Under the pieces are notes generated by a model that saw only the letters and a program-made list of their open reading frames with translations, was not told the origin of the DNA and ran no database searches. Shown piece by piece: positions 46,579-55,922 of a stretch of 64,000 nt of DNA (its first letter is position 1; the number at the start of each line of letters is the position of its first letter). Location of the stretch: positions 1 to 64,000 of the forward strand of contig CALFSX010000215.1 of assembly GCA_937916515.1 (NCBI GenBank), written 5' to 3'. The DNA comes from an uncultured Planctomycetaceae bacterium (GTDB taxonomy: Bacteria > Planctomycetota > Planctomycetia > Planctomycetales > Planctomycetaceae). The position numbers were made by a program, and so were the translations under genes.

Positions 46579-47913
46579 ATGAATTCTGACCCCAACAAAA
46601 GCCTGGAAGTCGGCGATAACGAGGCGGCTGATGCCGGATGGATCCAGACTGCTTTTCGGTTCGTGCAGGTGCGTCCGGACGAGCGAGTTCCGTTTTCGTG
46701 GGCCTGTGTCTGGTTTGCGACACTGCTGGGCGGATATTACATGGTTCGCCCCGTCCGTGACGCTTTGGGAAGTGTTGGGGGCGGCAAAGAACTGAATTGG
46801 CTGTTCTCTGCAGTCTTCATCACGATGCTGATTGTGGTGCCACTTTATTCTCAACTGGTGTCGCGATTTCGTCGGCGGATTTTTGTGCCGATCGTCTATC
46901 GATTTCTGATGTCTCATTTATTGCTGTTCGCGTTGGCTCTTAAGTTTTTGGATGCCAGCTTGCAGCTGTATGTGGCTCGCGTGTTTTTCGTGTGGGTCAG
47001 CGTGTACGTGCTGTTTGCGATGTCGTTATTTTGGAGCGTCATGGCGGACAGTTTCAGCAGCGATCAGGGCAAACGTCTGTTTGGAATCATTGCCGGGTGT
47101 GGAACTATGGGCGCCTTGCTGGGTTCGGCCTTTGCAGGTTACGTCGCCAAACCAATTGGAATTGCCAACCTGCTGCTGTTTCCGGCGCTGTTGATGGAGA
47201 TCGGGCTATGGTGCTATCGACGTTTGGAAGCCAGTCGCACGGAATCCCAGGTGGCCGCTCAGCAGTTGGCGACGGGCGGCAATCCGTTTGCTGGTTTTTT
47301 GCATGTGCTGAAGTCGCCTTATCTGCTGAGCATTTGCGGTTACATTTTGTTGACCGCGTTGTGCGGTACGTCGCTGTATCTGACTCAGGCAAATATTCTG
47401 AACGAAACCTATCCAGATCCCGATGCTCGCGTAGCCGTGTTTGCCTGGATCGACTTTTCCGTTCAGTCTCTGACGGTGGCACTTCAGCTGATTGTCGCAG
47501 GCTATCTGATGAAGTTCAGTCTGCCTCTGACATTGGCCGTGTTGCCGACGATGTATCTATTAAGCTTTGTTGCGTTGGGTTTCTATCCGACCTTCTGGGC
47601 AATTGTTCCGGCAGTTGTTGTGACTCGCGCCGTGGTTTATGGAATTACGGTGCCAGCTCAGGGCGTGCTGTTTACGGTTGTTAGTCGAGAAGACAAGTAT
47701 AAAGCCAAGAACGTCATCGATACTGTGGTGACTCGCGGTGGTGACGCTGTTGTGGGGCAACTGCGTGATCAGTTGAAGACTGCTGGAGTCGCGATGTCGG
47801 TGGTTTCCTGGGCCATGGTGCCGGTGGCCGTGATATGGGTTGGCCTGGCCTGGATGCTGGGCTGCAATGGCTTGAAAAGAGCAGGGCAGCAATCCGTTAC
47901 AAGCGCAGAATAA
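46579..47913 (+). CDS. ATP/ADP-translocase-like membrane carrier
   Basis: A 444-residue inner-membrane protein with about eleven to twelve hydrophobic helices. LFWSVMADSFSSDQGKRLFGIIAGCGTMGALLGSAFAG matches the nucleotide transporter (TLC/AAA) family known from intracellular bacteria and plastids; FWSVMAD and KRLFGII are the telling segments. In free-living bacteria these carriers are usually annotated as NTP/NDP exchange or MFS transporters of unknown substrate. The N-terminus has a 35-residue cytosolic leader. It is convergent with the MoxR gene. Confidence 0.8.
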   Translation: MNSDPNKSLEVGDNEAADAGWIQTAFRFVQVRPDERVPFSWACVWFATLLGGYYMVRPVRDALGSVGGGKELNWLFSAVFITMLIVVPLYSQLVSRFRRRIFVPIVYRFLMSHLLLFALALKFLDASLQLYVARVFFVWVSVYVLFAMSLFWSVMADSFSSDQGKRLFGIIAGCGTMGALLGSAFAGYVAKPIGIANLLLFPALLMEIGLWCYRRLEASRTESQVAAQQLATGGNPFAGFLHVLKSPYLLSICGYILLTALCGTSLYLTQANILNETYPDPDARVAVFAWIDFSVQSLTVALQLIVAGYLMKFSLPLTLAVLPTMYLLSFVALGFYPTFWAIVPAVVVTRAVVYGITVPAQGVLFTVVSREDKYKAKNVIDTVVTRGGDAVVGQLRDQLKTAGVAMSVVSWAMVPVAVIWVGLAWMLGCNGLKRAGQQSVTSAE

Positions 47914-47964
47914 TGGTTGGTTTCGAGCTGCGGGCTGTTCTGCTATTTGTGTTTTGTCAGCCGC

Positions 47965-49038
47965 TTAGCGCCCGGTGCGTTTGCGAGCTTGTTCGTGAAG
48001 TTCTACGGGTACAAACTTCAACAGTCGGTCGATGACATCGTCAGGTTTCACGCCCTGGCTGTCGGCTTGAAACGTAGTCATAATTCGGTGGCGCAGTACC
48101 GGCTTGGCCACGTACTTGATGTCGTCTGTCGTAACGTGGAAACGGCCTTCCAGCAACGCTCGCGCTCGCGCTCCCAGAATCAGATACTGTCCAGCTCTGG
48201 GGCCTGCTCCCCAGCTGACAAGTTCTTTCACAAAGGGAGGCGCTTCCGATTCGTTGGGGCGGGTTGCTCGCACAAGATCTCGAGCGTAGATGAAGATGTA
48301 TTCGGCACACGGTACTTTTCGAACAACTTCCTGCAACGCCTGAATTTGTTTGCCCGTGAGTACGGGAACCAGTTCTGGTTTTTCGCTGCCGGTGGTTTGT
48401 TTCAGAATGCGAAGTTCTTCGGCAGCCGTGGGGTATTGAACCGTGACGTTGAACATAAAGCGGTCCAGCTGCGCTTCCGGAAGCGGGTACGTGCCTTCCT
48501 GTTCAATTGGGTTTTGCGTGGCGAGCGTAAAGAACGGGTCTGGCAGGCGGAATGTGTTGGAACCGACAGTGACGTTTCGCTCCTGCATGGCTTCCAAAAG
48601 TGCGGCCTGCGTTTTGGGTGGAGTGCGGTTGATTTCATCTGCCAGCAGAACATTGGTGAACAATGGCCCCTGAATAAACTGAAACGCTTTGCGGCCGGTT
48701 TCGATGTCGTCCTGCAGAACGTCCGTGCCTGTGATGTCTGACGGCATCAGGTCGGGAGTAAACTGGATTCTTCGAAAGGCCAGTTGCAGAATCGAAGCGA
48801 TCGTACTGCACAACAGAGTCTTCGCCAGACCAGGGACTCCCACCAGCAGGCAGTGCCCCTTGCAGAACATGGCGATTAACAGCTGGTCGACGACTTCGTC
48901 CTGCCCGATGATGACTTTGCCAATTTCCTGACGCATCCGTCTGTAGGCGACCGTGAGTCCTCGGATTGCCTGTTCTTCCAGTTCGTCTGGAGCGACATGG
49001 TCGTTGGTTTTGCTTCGCTGTTCTGAATGGTCACTCAT
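47965..49038 (-). CDS. MoxR-family AAA+ ATPase
   Basis: A 357-residue chaperone-type ATPase. Walker A is GVPGLAKT, Walker B is LLADEINR, sensor-like motifs are [23 protein letters not shown], and the C-terminal lid domain ends with [14 protein letters not shown]. MoxR proteins insert cofactors or assemble complexes, usually beside a DUF58/vWA gene; no such partner lies next to it here. ATG at 49038 is chosen, giving an acidic N-terminus; the frame is open 30 codons upstream. The closest vWA protein in the window is 35 kb away and unlikely to be its partner. Confidence 0.93.
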   Translation of the reverse strand: MSDHSEQRSKTNDHVAPDELEEQAIRGLTVAYRRMRQEIGKVIIGQDEVVDQLLIAMFCKGHCLLVGVPGLAKTLLCSTIASILQLAFRRIQFTPDLMPSDITGTDVLQDDIETGRKAFQFIQGPLFTNVLLADEINRTPPKTQAALLEAMQERNVTVGSNTFRLPDPFFTLATQNPIEQEGTYPLPEAQLDRFMFNVTVQYPTAAEELRILKQTTGSEKPELVPVLTGKQIQALQEVVRKVPCAEYIFIYARDLVRATRPNESEAPPFVKELVSWGAGPRAGQYLILGARARALLEGRFHVTTDDIKYVAKPVLRHRIMTTFQADSQGVKPDDVIDRLLKFVPVELHEQARKRTGR

Positions 49039-49194
49039 TGCGGTCAATGTGGCTTCAGGGTACTGGTGATCGTTATCGGTCAGGGTTATCATTGAAACGT
49101 ACTTGTCAGGCAATTGCGAGCAGAACACGCAACTCGGTTTGACGATGAACGGAATTCCATCACAGCAAACGACTCAAAATAGTGGAACTGCAGC

Positions 49195-50172
49195 ATGAGC
49201 GATGTGCGATACCTGATCTTTGACGTAGAAGCCGTGGGCGATGGTGATCTGATTCAGCGAGTGCGCTACCCAGACGAAACGCTCACGCCACGGGAAGCCA
49301 TCGCTCTGTATCAAGCCGACCTTCTTGAACAAACGGGGCGCGATGTTTTGCCACCAACATTTGTGGTGCCCGTGTCTGTTGCGGCTGCAAAAGTATCGGC
49401 CGACTTTCGCCTAATGGACCTGACCGTGCTGGACGCTCCCCACTATCGCCCGGAACAAATTGTGCGGCGTTTTTGGCAGGGCTGGATGCACTATAACCGA
49501 CCGACACTTGTGACGTTTAACGGGCGAGGCTACGACCTGCCGGTTCTGGAACTGGGCGCGTTTCGTCATGGCATCAGTTTGCCCGCGTGGTTCAACGTAG
49601 AGTCGCGAACGTATGATCAATCTCGAAATCGTTACAACATCGATTGCCACATCGATTTGCAGGACTTCTTTTCTAACTTCAGTGCGATGCGAGTGAACGG
49701 TGGGCTGAATCTGCTTGCGAATATGATTTACAAGCCAGGCAAGTCTGGCATTGATGGGTCACAGGTTCAGAACCTGTATTTTGATGGACATGCCGAAGAG
49801 ATCAACGACTATTGCCGCTGTGATGTTTTGGACACGTACTTTGTCTTTTTGCGCAGCCGCGTTTTGACCGGCAAGCTGACACTGGAACAGGAAGACGAAC
49901 TGGTCGCGGATGCTCGACAAATGCTGGAAGCACAAGCCGAAAGTTCGCCCGCCTATCAGCACTATCTGGCGTATTGGGACAAGCGGTTAGAACAGCAGAA
50001 ACAAAATCAATTGCTGGACACCAGCAGCGCAAAACCATCCGTCACAGAGGACGCAGATAGTTCGGAATCATCTACGCAGGAAGACACGACTGCCGAGCCG
50101 ACTTCTGAATCGGCGGTCGAGCCAACTGCGGGATCCAGCTTGCCAACAACGGAAGAAAAAGCAGACAGCTAA
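49195..50172 (+). CDS. PolB-type 3'-5' exonuclease
   Basis: A 325-residue protein of the DNA_pol_B_exo2 group, DEDD nucleases related to the proofreading domain of family B polymerases. Exo I is [13 protein letters not shown] (Asp and Glu), exo II is [17 protein letters not shown] with its Asp, and exo III-like [13 protein letters not shown] supplies the final Asp. [21 protein letters not shown] is the family hallmark between them. After residue 260 a Ser/Glu/Thr-rich acidic tail follows, absent from most relatives. The stop overlaps that of the convergent kinase gene. Role in DNA repair or RNA trimming is unknown. Confidence 0.87.
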   Translation: MSDVRYLIFDVEAVGDGDLIQRVRYPDETLTPREAIALYQADLLEQTGRDVLPPTFVVPVSVAAAKVSADFRLMDLTVLDAPHYRPEQIVRRFWQGWMHYNRPTLVTFNGRGYDLPVLELGAFRHGISLPAWFNVESRTYDQSRNRYNIDCHIDLQDFFSNFSAMRVNGGLNLLANMIYKPGKSGIDGSQVQNLYFDGHAEEINDYCRCDVLDTYFVFLRSRVLTGKLTLEQEDELVADARQMLEAQAESSPAYQHYLAYWDKRLEQQKQNQLLDTSSAKPSVTEDADSSESSTQEDTTAEPTSESAVEPTAGSSLPTTEEKADS

Positions 50173-51431
50173 CCGGAAAGTTCGAAACCGCCGGTGGATG
50201 ATTCACCCACAATTCGGGTCACGTCTTCAGATCCTTCGTCCTGTTGTTTCAATTCCAGAATCTGTGTGGGAGGAGATCGCGGGGGCACAATTTTTGTTGT
50301 TCCGCCCGGAATGCTGGCATCTGGTTTGATATTGCGCTGCATGGTGTCGGTTTCCATTTCCGCAATCCAATTGCGCAGTTCGCTGGTGTATTCCTGCGAC
50401 AGTTCGCTAAGCACCAGGTCTCGCAAAAATCCAGCCGCGCCGTCGTCTGCAAGTTCTGCTTCTTCAGCTGTGGAAAATCGTTCCATCGGGTCCGGGTGCA
50501 GCAGTTTGCGCAGCAGCCGAATTAACGATTCGCTGTATGGAAACGTGTCCGTGGGCAGCATGGCGGGAAGCCGCTGCAGCATGGTATTTTTCGCTTCCAC
50601 CAGTTCGCCATAATTCATGCCGGCAAACGGCTTGGAGCCTGTCAGCATTTCCAGCAGCATATATCCCAGGCTGGCAAGGTCAGACTGTTGAGTTGCCCTG
50701 TATCCGGCCAGCACTTCCGTGGCGGCATATTCCAAAGTGCAGGGCTGGCCCTCTGGTGGTCGTCCCTGCCAATAGGACGAACCGATATCGATCAGTTTGA
50801 CCTGGCCGGTTCGCTTGACCATGACGTTGGATGGCTTCAGATCGCAGTGAATAATTCCCTGACGATGCAACGCGGCCACACCTGCCAGGCACTCGCGAAT
50901 GATGGCAATCGCCATACCAGGTTTTAGCCGACAGTCGACTTCACCCGTTGTGACGATTTCCTGATTAAGTTTCTCCCAGCGCCGTTGAGTGACAGCGTCC
51001 TGAACGATTTCCAGCGTGTCGCGGCGAAGAATGTGCAGCAGGTCGAATCCGTCGATCCATTCCATCTCCAGATAGAAGATACCGTCGTTTTCAATAAATG
51101 AATGCACGTCAACCAGATGGTCATCCTGAATTCGGGCGACCATGGATGCAACCTCTGTCAGCCGCAGCATTTCACGCTCGTACGCCGCCACTGTTTTGAA
51201 CTGGCTGGGCGAAAAGAACTTCAGAGCGACCGGCATCCGAAAGCTGCCCGCACCTTTGCGTTCTGTAAGCAGTACGGTCCCCTGGCCGCCGGTTCCTAAA
51301 GTTTTTAGAAACGGGCGTTCGGTGCGCCAGCCAACTGTCCCACGCTTTAACAGCGAATGGAAAACGGCAAGCCGTTCCTGAAGGTCGTTTGCAGTTTGAG
51401 GCTGTTCGTTGTTGTCAGCCGGGACGTCCAC
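50169..51431 (-). CDS. Serine/threonine protein kinase
   Basis: A protein kinase of about 420 residues. The glycine loop is LGTGGQGTV, the lysine is in VALKFF, the catalytic loop is [13 protein letters not shown], and the metal motif is DIG ([10 protein letters not shown]) where DFG is normal. The activation segment ([31 protein letters not shown]) is recognisable. The start is uncertain: GTG at 51431 is given because residues upstream to GTG 51554 look non-coding. There is no membrane helix or PASTA domain, so it is probably cytosolic; the C-terminal 150 residues are of unknown fold. Confidence 0.88.
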   Translation of the reverse strand: MDVPADNNEQPQTANDLQERLAVFHSLLKRGTVGWRTERPFLKTLGTGGQGTVLLTERKGAGSFRMPVALKFFSPSQFKTVAAYEREMLRLTEVASMVARIQDDHLVDVHSFIENDGIFYLEMEWIDGFDLLHILRRDTLEIVQDAVTQRRWEKLNQEIVTTGEVDCRLKPGMAIAIIRECLAGVAALHRQGIIHCDLKPSNVMVKRTGQVKLIDIGSSYWQGRPPEGQPCTLEYAATEVLAGYRATQQSDLASLGYMLLEMLTGSKPFAGMNYGELVEAKNTMLQRLPAMLPTDTFPYSESLIRLLRKLLHPDPMERFSTAEEAELADDGAAGFLRDLVLSELSQEYTSELRNWIAEMETDTMQRNIKPDASIPGGTTKIVPPRSPPTQILELKQQDEGSEDVTRIVGESSTGGFELSG

Positions 51432-51936
51432 TTTATGTTGGTGGCCTTGTTGAGTGTTTTGCAAATACCTGCTGCCGTTCCTGGTGATCGCCAGTGAACT
51501 CGCCGACCGGCAGAAACGAAGAACTCGTTTTTGGCAGCAATACGGATCTGCCACAAGCCAGAATCGCTAACGCGAAACTGCAGCCTGCGTTCAGTATTGG
51601 AGAAGCCGCGAAGTCTATCCGATCCTGACTGTTGGTACATACGGGTTTGCATTATCAAATCGATTGGAAACAGGCAAATCCGCCAGCTATGACGGAAAGT
51701 CCTGTCGTTACCTGTGTTATGTCCTGCGAATGCCTCGTTTTTTCCTATTCACCGGACTGCATTGAAAACGTGATGGAAAAACCATCATAAACCGCTCACA
51801 ATTCCCATCTTGGCCATTTTCTGGCACATAAACACTGCAATCATGATGTCAATGGGCAACAATTTGTTGTCTGGCAAGCGCTTTGGCTTGCGACTGCCCG
51901 CCCGTAACTCACTCCATTCTGACCCTAGATGCCACT
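51432..51936. other. Divergent intergenic region
   Basis: The first part (to 51554) is open in frame with the kinase and may encode extra N-terminal residues. The rest should hold the promoters of the kinase and the coiled-coil gene. The stretch 51702-51800 is AT-richer (TTTTTTCC, AAAAACC) than its surroundings. No operator was recognised. Confidence 0.35.
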
Positions 51937-52767
51937 ATGAAGAATCACATTTTGCTGGCCCCAACCCTTGTTTTGGGGCTAACCATGGCTTTTGCAGACT
52001 ACTCCCACGGTGGTAGTCGGCAGAAGTGTCAACCAACAAACTGTTGTACTCAGCCTGCCTGCAAGAAGTGCGGCGGCACAACGGCCTGTGGAACAACGTC
52101 TTCCGGCCCAACCACAAAATGGTTCAAGGCGAAAGACGGCACAATCCGCGAAGTGATGACACATTGGGAAGCGTTGCATCGTGCAGTTGATGCCGACAAC
52201 ATGGAAATTGAACTACGAGCGACACGGTCAGAACTTGAAGCGACCACATCGGAGCTAGCTGCTTTGAAGGAAACTTCGGCTGCTCAGGTTGCCGCGTTGG
52301 AGCAACAGCTGGCAGAACTGAAAAGTCAGCTTGACGAAAAGAACAAGGCAGTTCAAAACCAGAAGAAGCGTGCCAACACTGCAGAAGCTGCTCGCAAGGC
52401 ATCAGAGCAGAAAGTTGCCAGCTTGACCGAAGCCGGTAAAAAGTCAGAAAAGATGATCGCCGAGATTCAGAAGAATCTACAACAGACGGCTTCTGAACGA
52501 GACGCTCTGAAGGCCGCCAACGATAAGTTGCAGGCGGACGTTAAAACCAGAGAAGAAGCAAACGCAAAGTTGAACGAAACTATTAACGCCGCTCAGGCGG
52601 AAATCGCCAAGATGAAGCAGGAAGCTATTGAATCGAAGAAGGCTGCTGTTGCAGCCGAGAAGAAGGCTGAAGAAGCTGAGGCCAATAAGAACAAGGAAGC
52701 CGAAGAACAAAAGCCGGTTGAAGAACCAGCGGCCGCTGCAGCACCTGCCGAAGAGCCAAAGAACTAA
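51937..52767 (+). CDS. Exported coiled-coil protein
   Basis: A 276-residue protein. The ATG at 51937 gives a signal peptide (MKNHILLAPTLVLGLTMAFA). The mature N-terminus is Cys-rich with paired cysteines (QKCQPTNCCTQPACKKCGGTTACG), followed by a globular short stretch (WFKAKDGTIREVMTHWEALHRAV) and then a coiled coil of about 170 residues with heptad Leu/Ala and strong charge (LAALKETSAAQVAALEQQLA). The tail is Glu/Ala/Pro-rich. It ends 33 bp before a strong terminator. A structural role in the envelope is likely; no enzyme motif is seen. Confidence 0.78.
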   Translation: MKNHILLAPTLVLGLTMAFADYSHGGSRQKCQPTNCCTQPACKKCGGTTACGTTSSGPTTKWFKAKDGTIREVMTHWEALHRAVDADNMEIELRATRSELEATTSELAALKETSAAQVAALEQQLAELKSQLDEKNKAVQNQKKRANTAEAARKASEQKVASLTEAGKKSEKMIAEIQKNLQQTASERDALKAANDKLQADVKTREEANAKLNETINAAQAEIAKMKQEAIESKKAAVAAEKKAEEAEANKNKEAEEQKPVEEPAAAAAPAEEPKN

Positions 52768-52800
52768 CTTCATCGCAGACCGCGACGAATTGTAAAACAG

Positions 52801-52832
52801 AAACCTCAGCTGATAAGCAGCTGAGGTTTTTT
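52801..52832 (+). terminator. Intrinsic terminator of coiled-coil gene
   Basis: AAACCTCAGCT at 52801-52811 and AGCTGAGGTTT at 52819-52829 form a perfect 11-bp stem with a 7-base loop, followed by a run of six T ending at 52832. It lies about 30 bp after the stop codon. Confidence 0.95.
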
Positions 52833-52939
52833 GTGCGCCAGGTTCTACGGAAGCGTGTCGGTATTTGCTGTAAGCCTGCGGCCTACTAAGTGATGGTGGA
52901 ACTGTGGCAATCAGCGTCAGGTCGATGATCAGTCACGCT

Positions 52940-54055
52940 TCAAACCACTGGCTGCTGCTGAGTCATGCAGTGGAACGCTCCTAATCCCCAGATGAGTTCA
53001 ATGGCGTTCACACCCACGATTGTGCGATCCGGAAATGCGTCCTGCAGTAACTGCAAGGCAACATCATCAGCGGCGTCTTCAAATGTGGGGACGATAACGC
53101 CATTGTTAACGATATAAAAATTGCAATAGCACGCGGGCAATCGATGTTCCTGCTGAAACTTTGGCTTCGGCATTCGCAGTTCAACAGGTTGTAAAGATCC
53201 GCTGGCAGAACGAAAGTCGGCGACAGCTTTAAGGTTAGCTCGCAGGTCTGCTGCTTCCGGAGCGTCGTCATCGTAAGCGGCTGCGACCAGTACTTTGGTG
53301 TCGCTGACGAATCTTGCAACCTGATCGATGTGCCCATCTGTGTCGTCACCCACGATGCCTTCACCTGGCAACCATGCAAATGATTCCACTTGAAGGAATT
53401 TGCGTAAAGCTTCCTCCATTTGTTCTTTGTTGAGATTCGGGTTGCGATTGGGGTTCAGCAGGCAGCTTTCGGTTGTCAACAAAACCCCATTGCCGTTGCC
53501 TTCGATCGCTCCACCTTCCAGAATGATTCCCGGCTTAACGGCCTGAATTTGAATTCGGTCCGAAATCTGTTTGGCAACGGCAGCATCATGATCCCATGGT
53601 GGGTATTTGCCGCCCCACGAATTGTAGTCCCAATCGATAATGACCTGTTCTGGTCCGGCAGCAACGTCTGATCGGCGGTTCAGAAAAATCGGACCATAGT
53701 CGCGACACCACGAATCATTAATGGGGATGTCAAAAAACTTAACCTCAAAAGCAGCCCCGGCTTCTTCGCAGGCCGCATCCACCAGAGGTTTCGCCAGTTT
53801 CTGCGTTTCGTCAGTCGCCAGAACGTTGACCTGTTCAAATCTCGCCATCGCGGCAATGAACTTTGCATAAGCCGGCGGGATTAGTTCAAAAATTCCCGGC
53901 CAGGTTTCGGGGCTGACGGGCCACCCAACCCATGTTGCGGTGTGAGGTTCCCATTCTGCCGGCCAGCGGTAATTGGTTAAATTCAATTCGGTCACGATTC
54001 GCTTCAAGCTGCCAGGTGATGAAATTTTAGAAGGTGCTGCTGTCAGGTGTTCCAT
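52940..54055 (-). CDS. aguA: Agmatine deiminase
   Basis: A 371-residue member of the peptidylarginine-deiminase-like family that converts agmatine to N-carbamoylputrescine. The N-terminal YRWPAEWEPHTATWVGWP motif, EGGAIEGNGNGVLLTTE, DDTDGHIDQVARFV with its catalytic His and the catalytic Cys363 in GLGAFHCMTQQQP are all present. The open frame extends 110 codons upstream, but these run antisense-like through the intergenic hairpin and into aguB; the ATG at 54055 (MEHLTAAPSK) gives the normal length. It follows aguB by 73 bp, so the two enzymes make putrescine together. Confidence 0.95.
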   Translation of the reverse strand: MEHLTAAPSKISSPGSLKRIVTELNLTNYRWPAEWEPHTATWVGWPVSPETWPGIFELIPPAYAKFIAAMARFEQVNVLATDETQKLAKPLVDAACEEAGAAFEVKFFDIPINDSWCRDYGPIFLNRRSDVAAGPEQVIIDWDYNSWGGKYPPWDHDAAVAKQISDRIQIQAVKPGIILEGGAIEGNGNGVLLTTESCLLNPNRNPNLNKEQMEEALRKFLQVESFAWLPGEGIVGDDTDGHIDQVARFVSDTKVLVAAAYDDDAPEAADLRANLKAVADFRSASGSLQPVELRMPKPKFQQEHRLPACYCNFYIVNNGVIVPTFEDAADDVALQLLQDAFPDRTIVGVNAIELIWGLGAFHCMTQQQPVV

Positions 54056-54057
54056 TG

Positions 54058-54100
54058 TGTAATCCGTTGCCGATGCATTACGCACCGGCAACGGATTACA
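54058..54100. promoter_or_regulatory. Perfect inverted repeat between aguB and aguA
   Basis: TGTAATCCGTTGCCG at 54058-54072 is exactly repeated in reverse complement as CGGCAACGGATTACA at 54086-54100, with a 13-base loop. It stands immediately upstream of the aguA ATG. It could be an operator, an attenuating or processing hairpin in the aguBA mRNA, or a mobile palindrome. Confidence 0.7.
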
Positions 54101-54128
54101 TAATGGAAGATTGGTTGAGGACGATTGC

Positions 54129-55001
54129 TTAGTCTTCGTTCCAGCGTTTCTGCAGGTCGGCAAATGCGTCGATGCGACGATCACGGAAGAAAGGCCAGTG
54201 CGTTCGAGCCGTATTGATGAGTTCCAGATCGCAGCTGACGATGATGTTTTGTTCGGTTTCGTGTGATGCTTTTTCCAGAACCTTGCCGTACGGATCAGCC
54301 ACAAACGAACCACCCCAGAATTCAATTTCGCCTTCAGGCCCGACTCGGTTGGGGGCACCCACAAACAGTCCGTTAGCGATGGCATGGCTGCGAATCATTG
54401 TTTGCCATGCGGAATACTGAGCCTCCCCGTATTCTGCCTTTTCACCTGGAATCCAGCCAATGGCCGTTGGGTAAAACAACAGCTCTGCGCCCTTCATGGC
54501 GGTCAGACGAGCTGCTTCGGGATACCACTGGTCCCAGCAGATGCACACACCGACTTTGGCGAATTTGGTTTGGAAGGCCAGAAAGCCCAGGTCGCCGGGA
54601 GTGAAATAGAACTTCTCGTAATACAACGGATCGTCTGGAATGTGCATCTTCCGATACATTCCGGCAATGGAACCGTCAGCGTCGATTACGACAGCTGTGT
54701 TGTGATACAAGCCGGGAGCACGGCGTTCAAACAAAGGTACAACAACGACAACCCCCAGTTCTTTTGCGATCTTCGAAATCGCGGTGGTGGTCGGACCGGG
54801 AATGGGTTCGGCTAATTCAAAATTGGCGTGGTCTTCTGACTGACACGGATACTGCGTGTTAAAGACTTCCTGCAGGCAGATTACCTGAGCACCGTCTTTG
54901 GCAATGTCTCGAATGGACTGGATGGCTTGTTCCAGGTTGACCGACGGATCTTCTGAACAGCTTTTCTGTAGAAGTCCAATTTGAACAGTTCTTGATTTCA
55001 T
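54129..55001 (-). CDS. aguB: N-carbamoylputrescine amidase
   Basis: A 290-residue carbon-nitrogen hydrolase of the nitrilase superfamily. The Glu-Lys-Cys triad is visible: Glu45 (CLQEVFNTQYP), Lys118 (YRKMHIPDDPLYYEKFYF) and Cys155 (GVCICWDQWYPEAAR). The DDPLYYEKFYFTPGD segment is characteristic of AguB. It converts N-carbamoylputrescine to putrescine, CO2 and ammonia. It lies upstream of aguA on the same strand. No arginine decarboxylase is in the window, so agmatine may come from elsewhere on the chromosome or from outside. Confidence 0.95.
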   Translation of the reverse strand: MKSRTVQIGLLQKSCSEDPSVNLEQAIQSIRDIAKDGAQVICLQEVFNTQYPCQSEDHANFELAEPIPGPTTTAISKIAKELGVVVVVPLFERRAPGLYHNTAVVIDADGSIAGMYRKMHIPDDPLYYEKFYFTPGDLGFLAFQTKFAKVGVCICWDQWYPEAARLTAMKGAELLFYPTAIGWIPGEKAEYGEAQYSAWQTMIRSHAIANGLFVGAPNRVGPEGEIEFWGGSFVADPYGKVLEKASHETEQNIIVSCDLELINTARTHWPFFRDRRIDAFADLQKRWNED

Positions 55002-55209
55002 AGTGTTGGGTTCGACAGGAATTTAGCGAGTGAAGACAGTCATTAGTGTTCTGTCACATTTTGATTTTCGGGTAGCCGGTGTCGCCAGACGTCGGAGTTC
55101 GACTGTCAATGGCCTGAACTCTGGCGAGTCCAGCTACGGCAACCGCCTCGATGTTTTAACTGTTAAAATCGCCAGTCAGCGATTATCGGTTTGCAGCGAG
55201 CCCCAATCT
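55002..55209. other. Intergenic, aguB promoter region
   Basis: This region holds the likely promoter of aguBA. A 60-codon plus-strand frame (55030-55212) ends in the repeat and has no motifs; it is not called. TCTGGCGAGTCCAGCTAC near 55122 resembles GCGACTCCGGCTAC near 62368. Confidence 0.3.
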
Positions 55210-55344
55210 TAGCAAGGGCTGCCCCTTCGCCCCAGTGGCGTGGCGTGCGGAAGAGGGGAGGATTTCTAATCGCCAAGCGGTTTCGTTTTTTCTAAGAGAA
55301 AGGATGCCAGCACCGTGCTTGCATGATTTGAAGCAGACTTTAAC
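55210..55344 (-). repeat. Dispersed hairpin repeat, copy F, degenerate
   Basis: A reverse copy: TAGCAAGGGCTGCCCCTTCG, CCAGTGGCGTGGCG, a diverged core (AAGCGGTTTCGTTTTTTCTA) and GCCAGCACCGTGCTTGCATG for the palindrome, ending near TTTAACG. It is the most diverged of the longer copies. Confidence 0.7.
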
Positions 55345-55355
55345 GCAGCGCGCAT

Positions 55356-55395
55356 AAAAAAACCTCGGCAAAAGCGGGGTCGCGCCGAGGTTTTT
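55356..55395 (-). terminator. Intrinsic terminator of the pilin-like gene
   Basis: AACCTCGGC at 55361-55369 pairs with GCCGAGGTT at 55384-55392. On the minus strand it is followed by seven T (plus-strand A-run 55356-55362); on the plus strand by five T. It can therefore work in both directions; on the minus strand it lies 135 bp after the pilin-like stop. Confidence 0.85.
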
Positions 55396-55528
55396 GGGGG
55401 GTGGGTTTCGATTTGTTTTCCGGTCATTGCTGACCGAGGGTGTTTTCCGGGCGATGAGACGTTTTTGGAGGTGAAAACGGGGGTTTCTCAATCTGCCCGA
55501 GAGCTATTCGCTTGGCGACGTGGCCACA

Positions 55529-55849
55529 TTAGAGTTGGTTTAAAGCACCTTCTTCTGTGCGAGCCGGTGAATCGCAGGTGATGTTGCAGCTGTTGTCGCA
55601 TTCATCAACGAAGTCCAGAAATGTACTGCCGACCACTGTTCCCTTTTTTCCGCTGGCCAGCGTGTAATAGTATGTCTGGTTGATACCGCCAATCGCCGAT
55701 CCAAGGTCTTCCAGTTCTTCGTTGATGCCGTAGGACATTTCCGTCAGGCCGACGATTACGCCAAGCACAAGGATGGTGCCAACAAGCACGATTTCTGCAG
55801 AGACAATAAATCCGTTTTCGTCGTTCTTAAGTGCAGTGAAGATGTTCAT
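55529..55849 (-). CDS. Flp/type IV pilin-like small protein
   Basis: A 106-residue protein. A short charged leader (MNIFTALKNDENG) is followed by a single hydrophobic helix with a Glu five residues after a Gly-Phe (GFIVSAEIVLVGTILVLGVIVGL), the layout of Flp and type IV pilins cleaved after Gly. The C-terminal domain has four cysteines clustered in DECDNSC and NITCDSP, which would suit a disulfide. Many planctomycetes carry such small pilin-like genes. No assembly genes are adjacent. A sigma-54-type promoter may lie upstream and a terminator downstream, so it appears monocistronic. Confidence 0.72.
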   Translation of the reverse strand: MNIFTALKNDENGFIVSAEIVLVGTILVLGVIVGLTEMSYGINEELEDLGSAIGGINQTYYYTLASGKKGTVVGSTFLDFVDECDNSCNITCDSPARTEEGALNQL

Positions 55850-55922
55850 GGTCTGGACTTTCGTCGTCGTAAGTAACCGTGTTTGATCGGTCGTTCGTTT
55901 CGTCTTGTTGTCAAAACGTTAA

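Noticed and set aside
47965-49038. MoxR as functional partner of the VIT/vWA protein at 11036
   Set aside because: MoxR-vWA partnerships are normally encoded side by side; these genes are 35 kb apart and the vWA protein is exported.
52940-54385. 110-codon extension at the aguA start
   Set aside because: It runs through the intergenic hairpin and overlaps the aguB coding region; family length supports the ATG at 54055.
55030-55212. 60-codon plus-strand frame ending at repeat copy F
   Set aside because: Composition is not coding-like and no motif is present; its stop at the repeat border may be chance, so it was not counted among the stop-codon cases.
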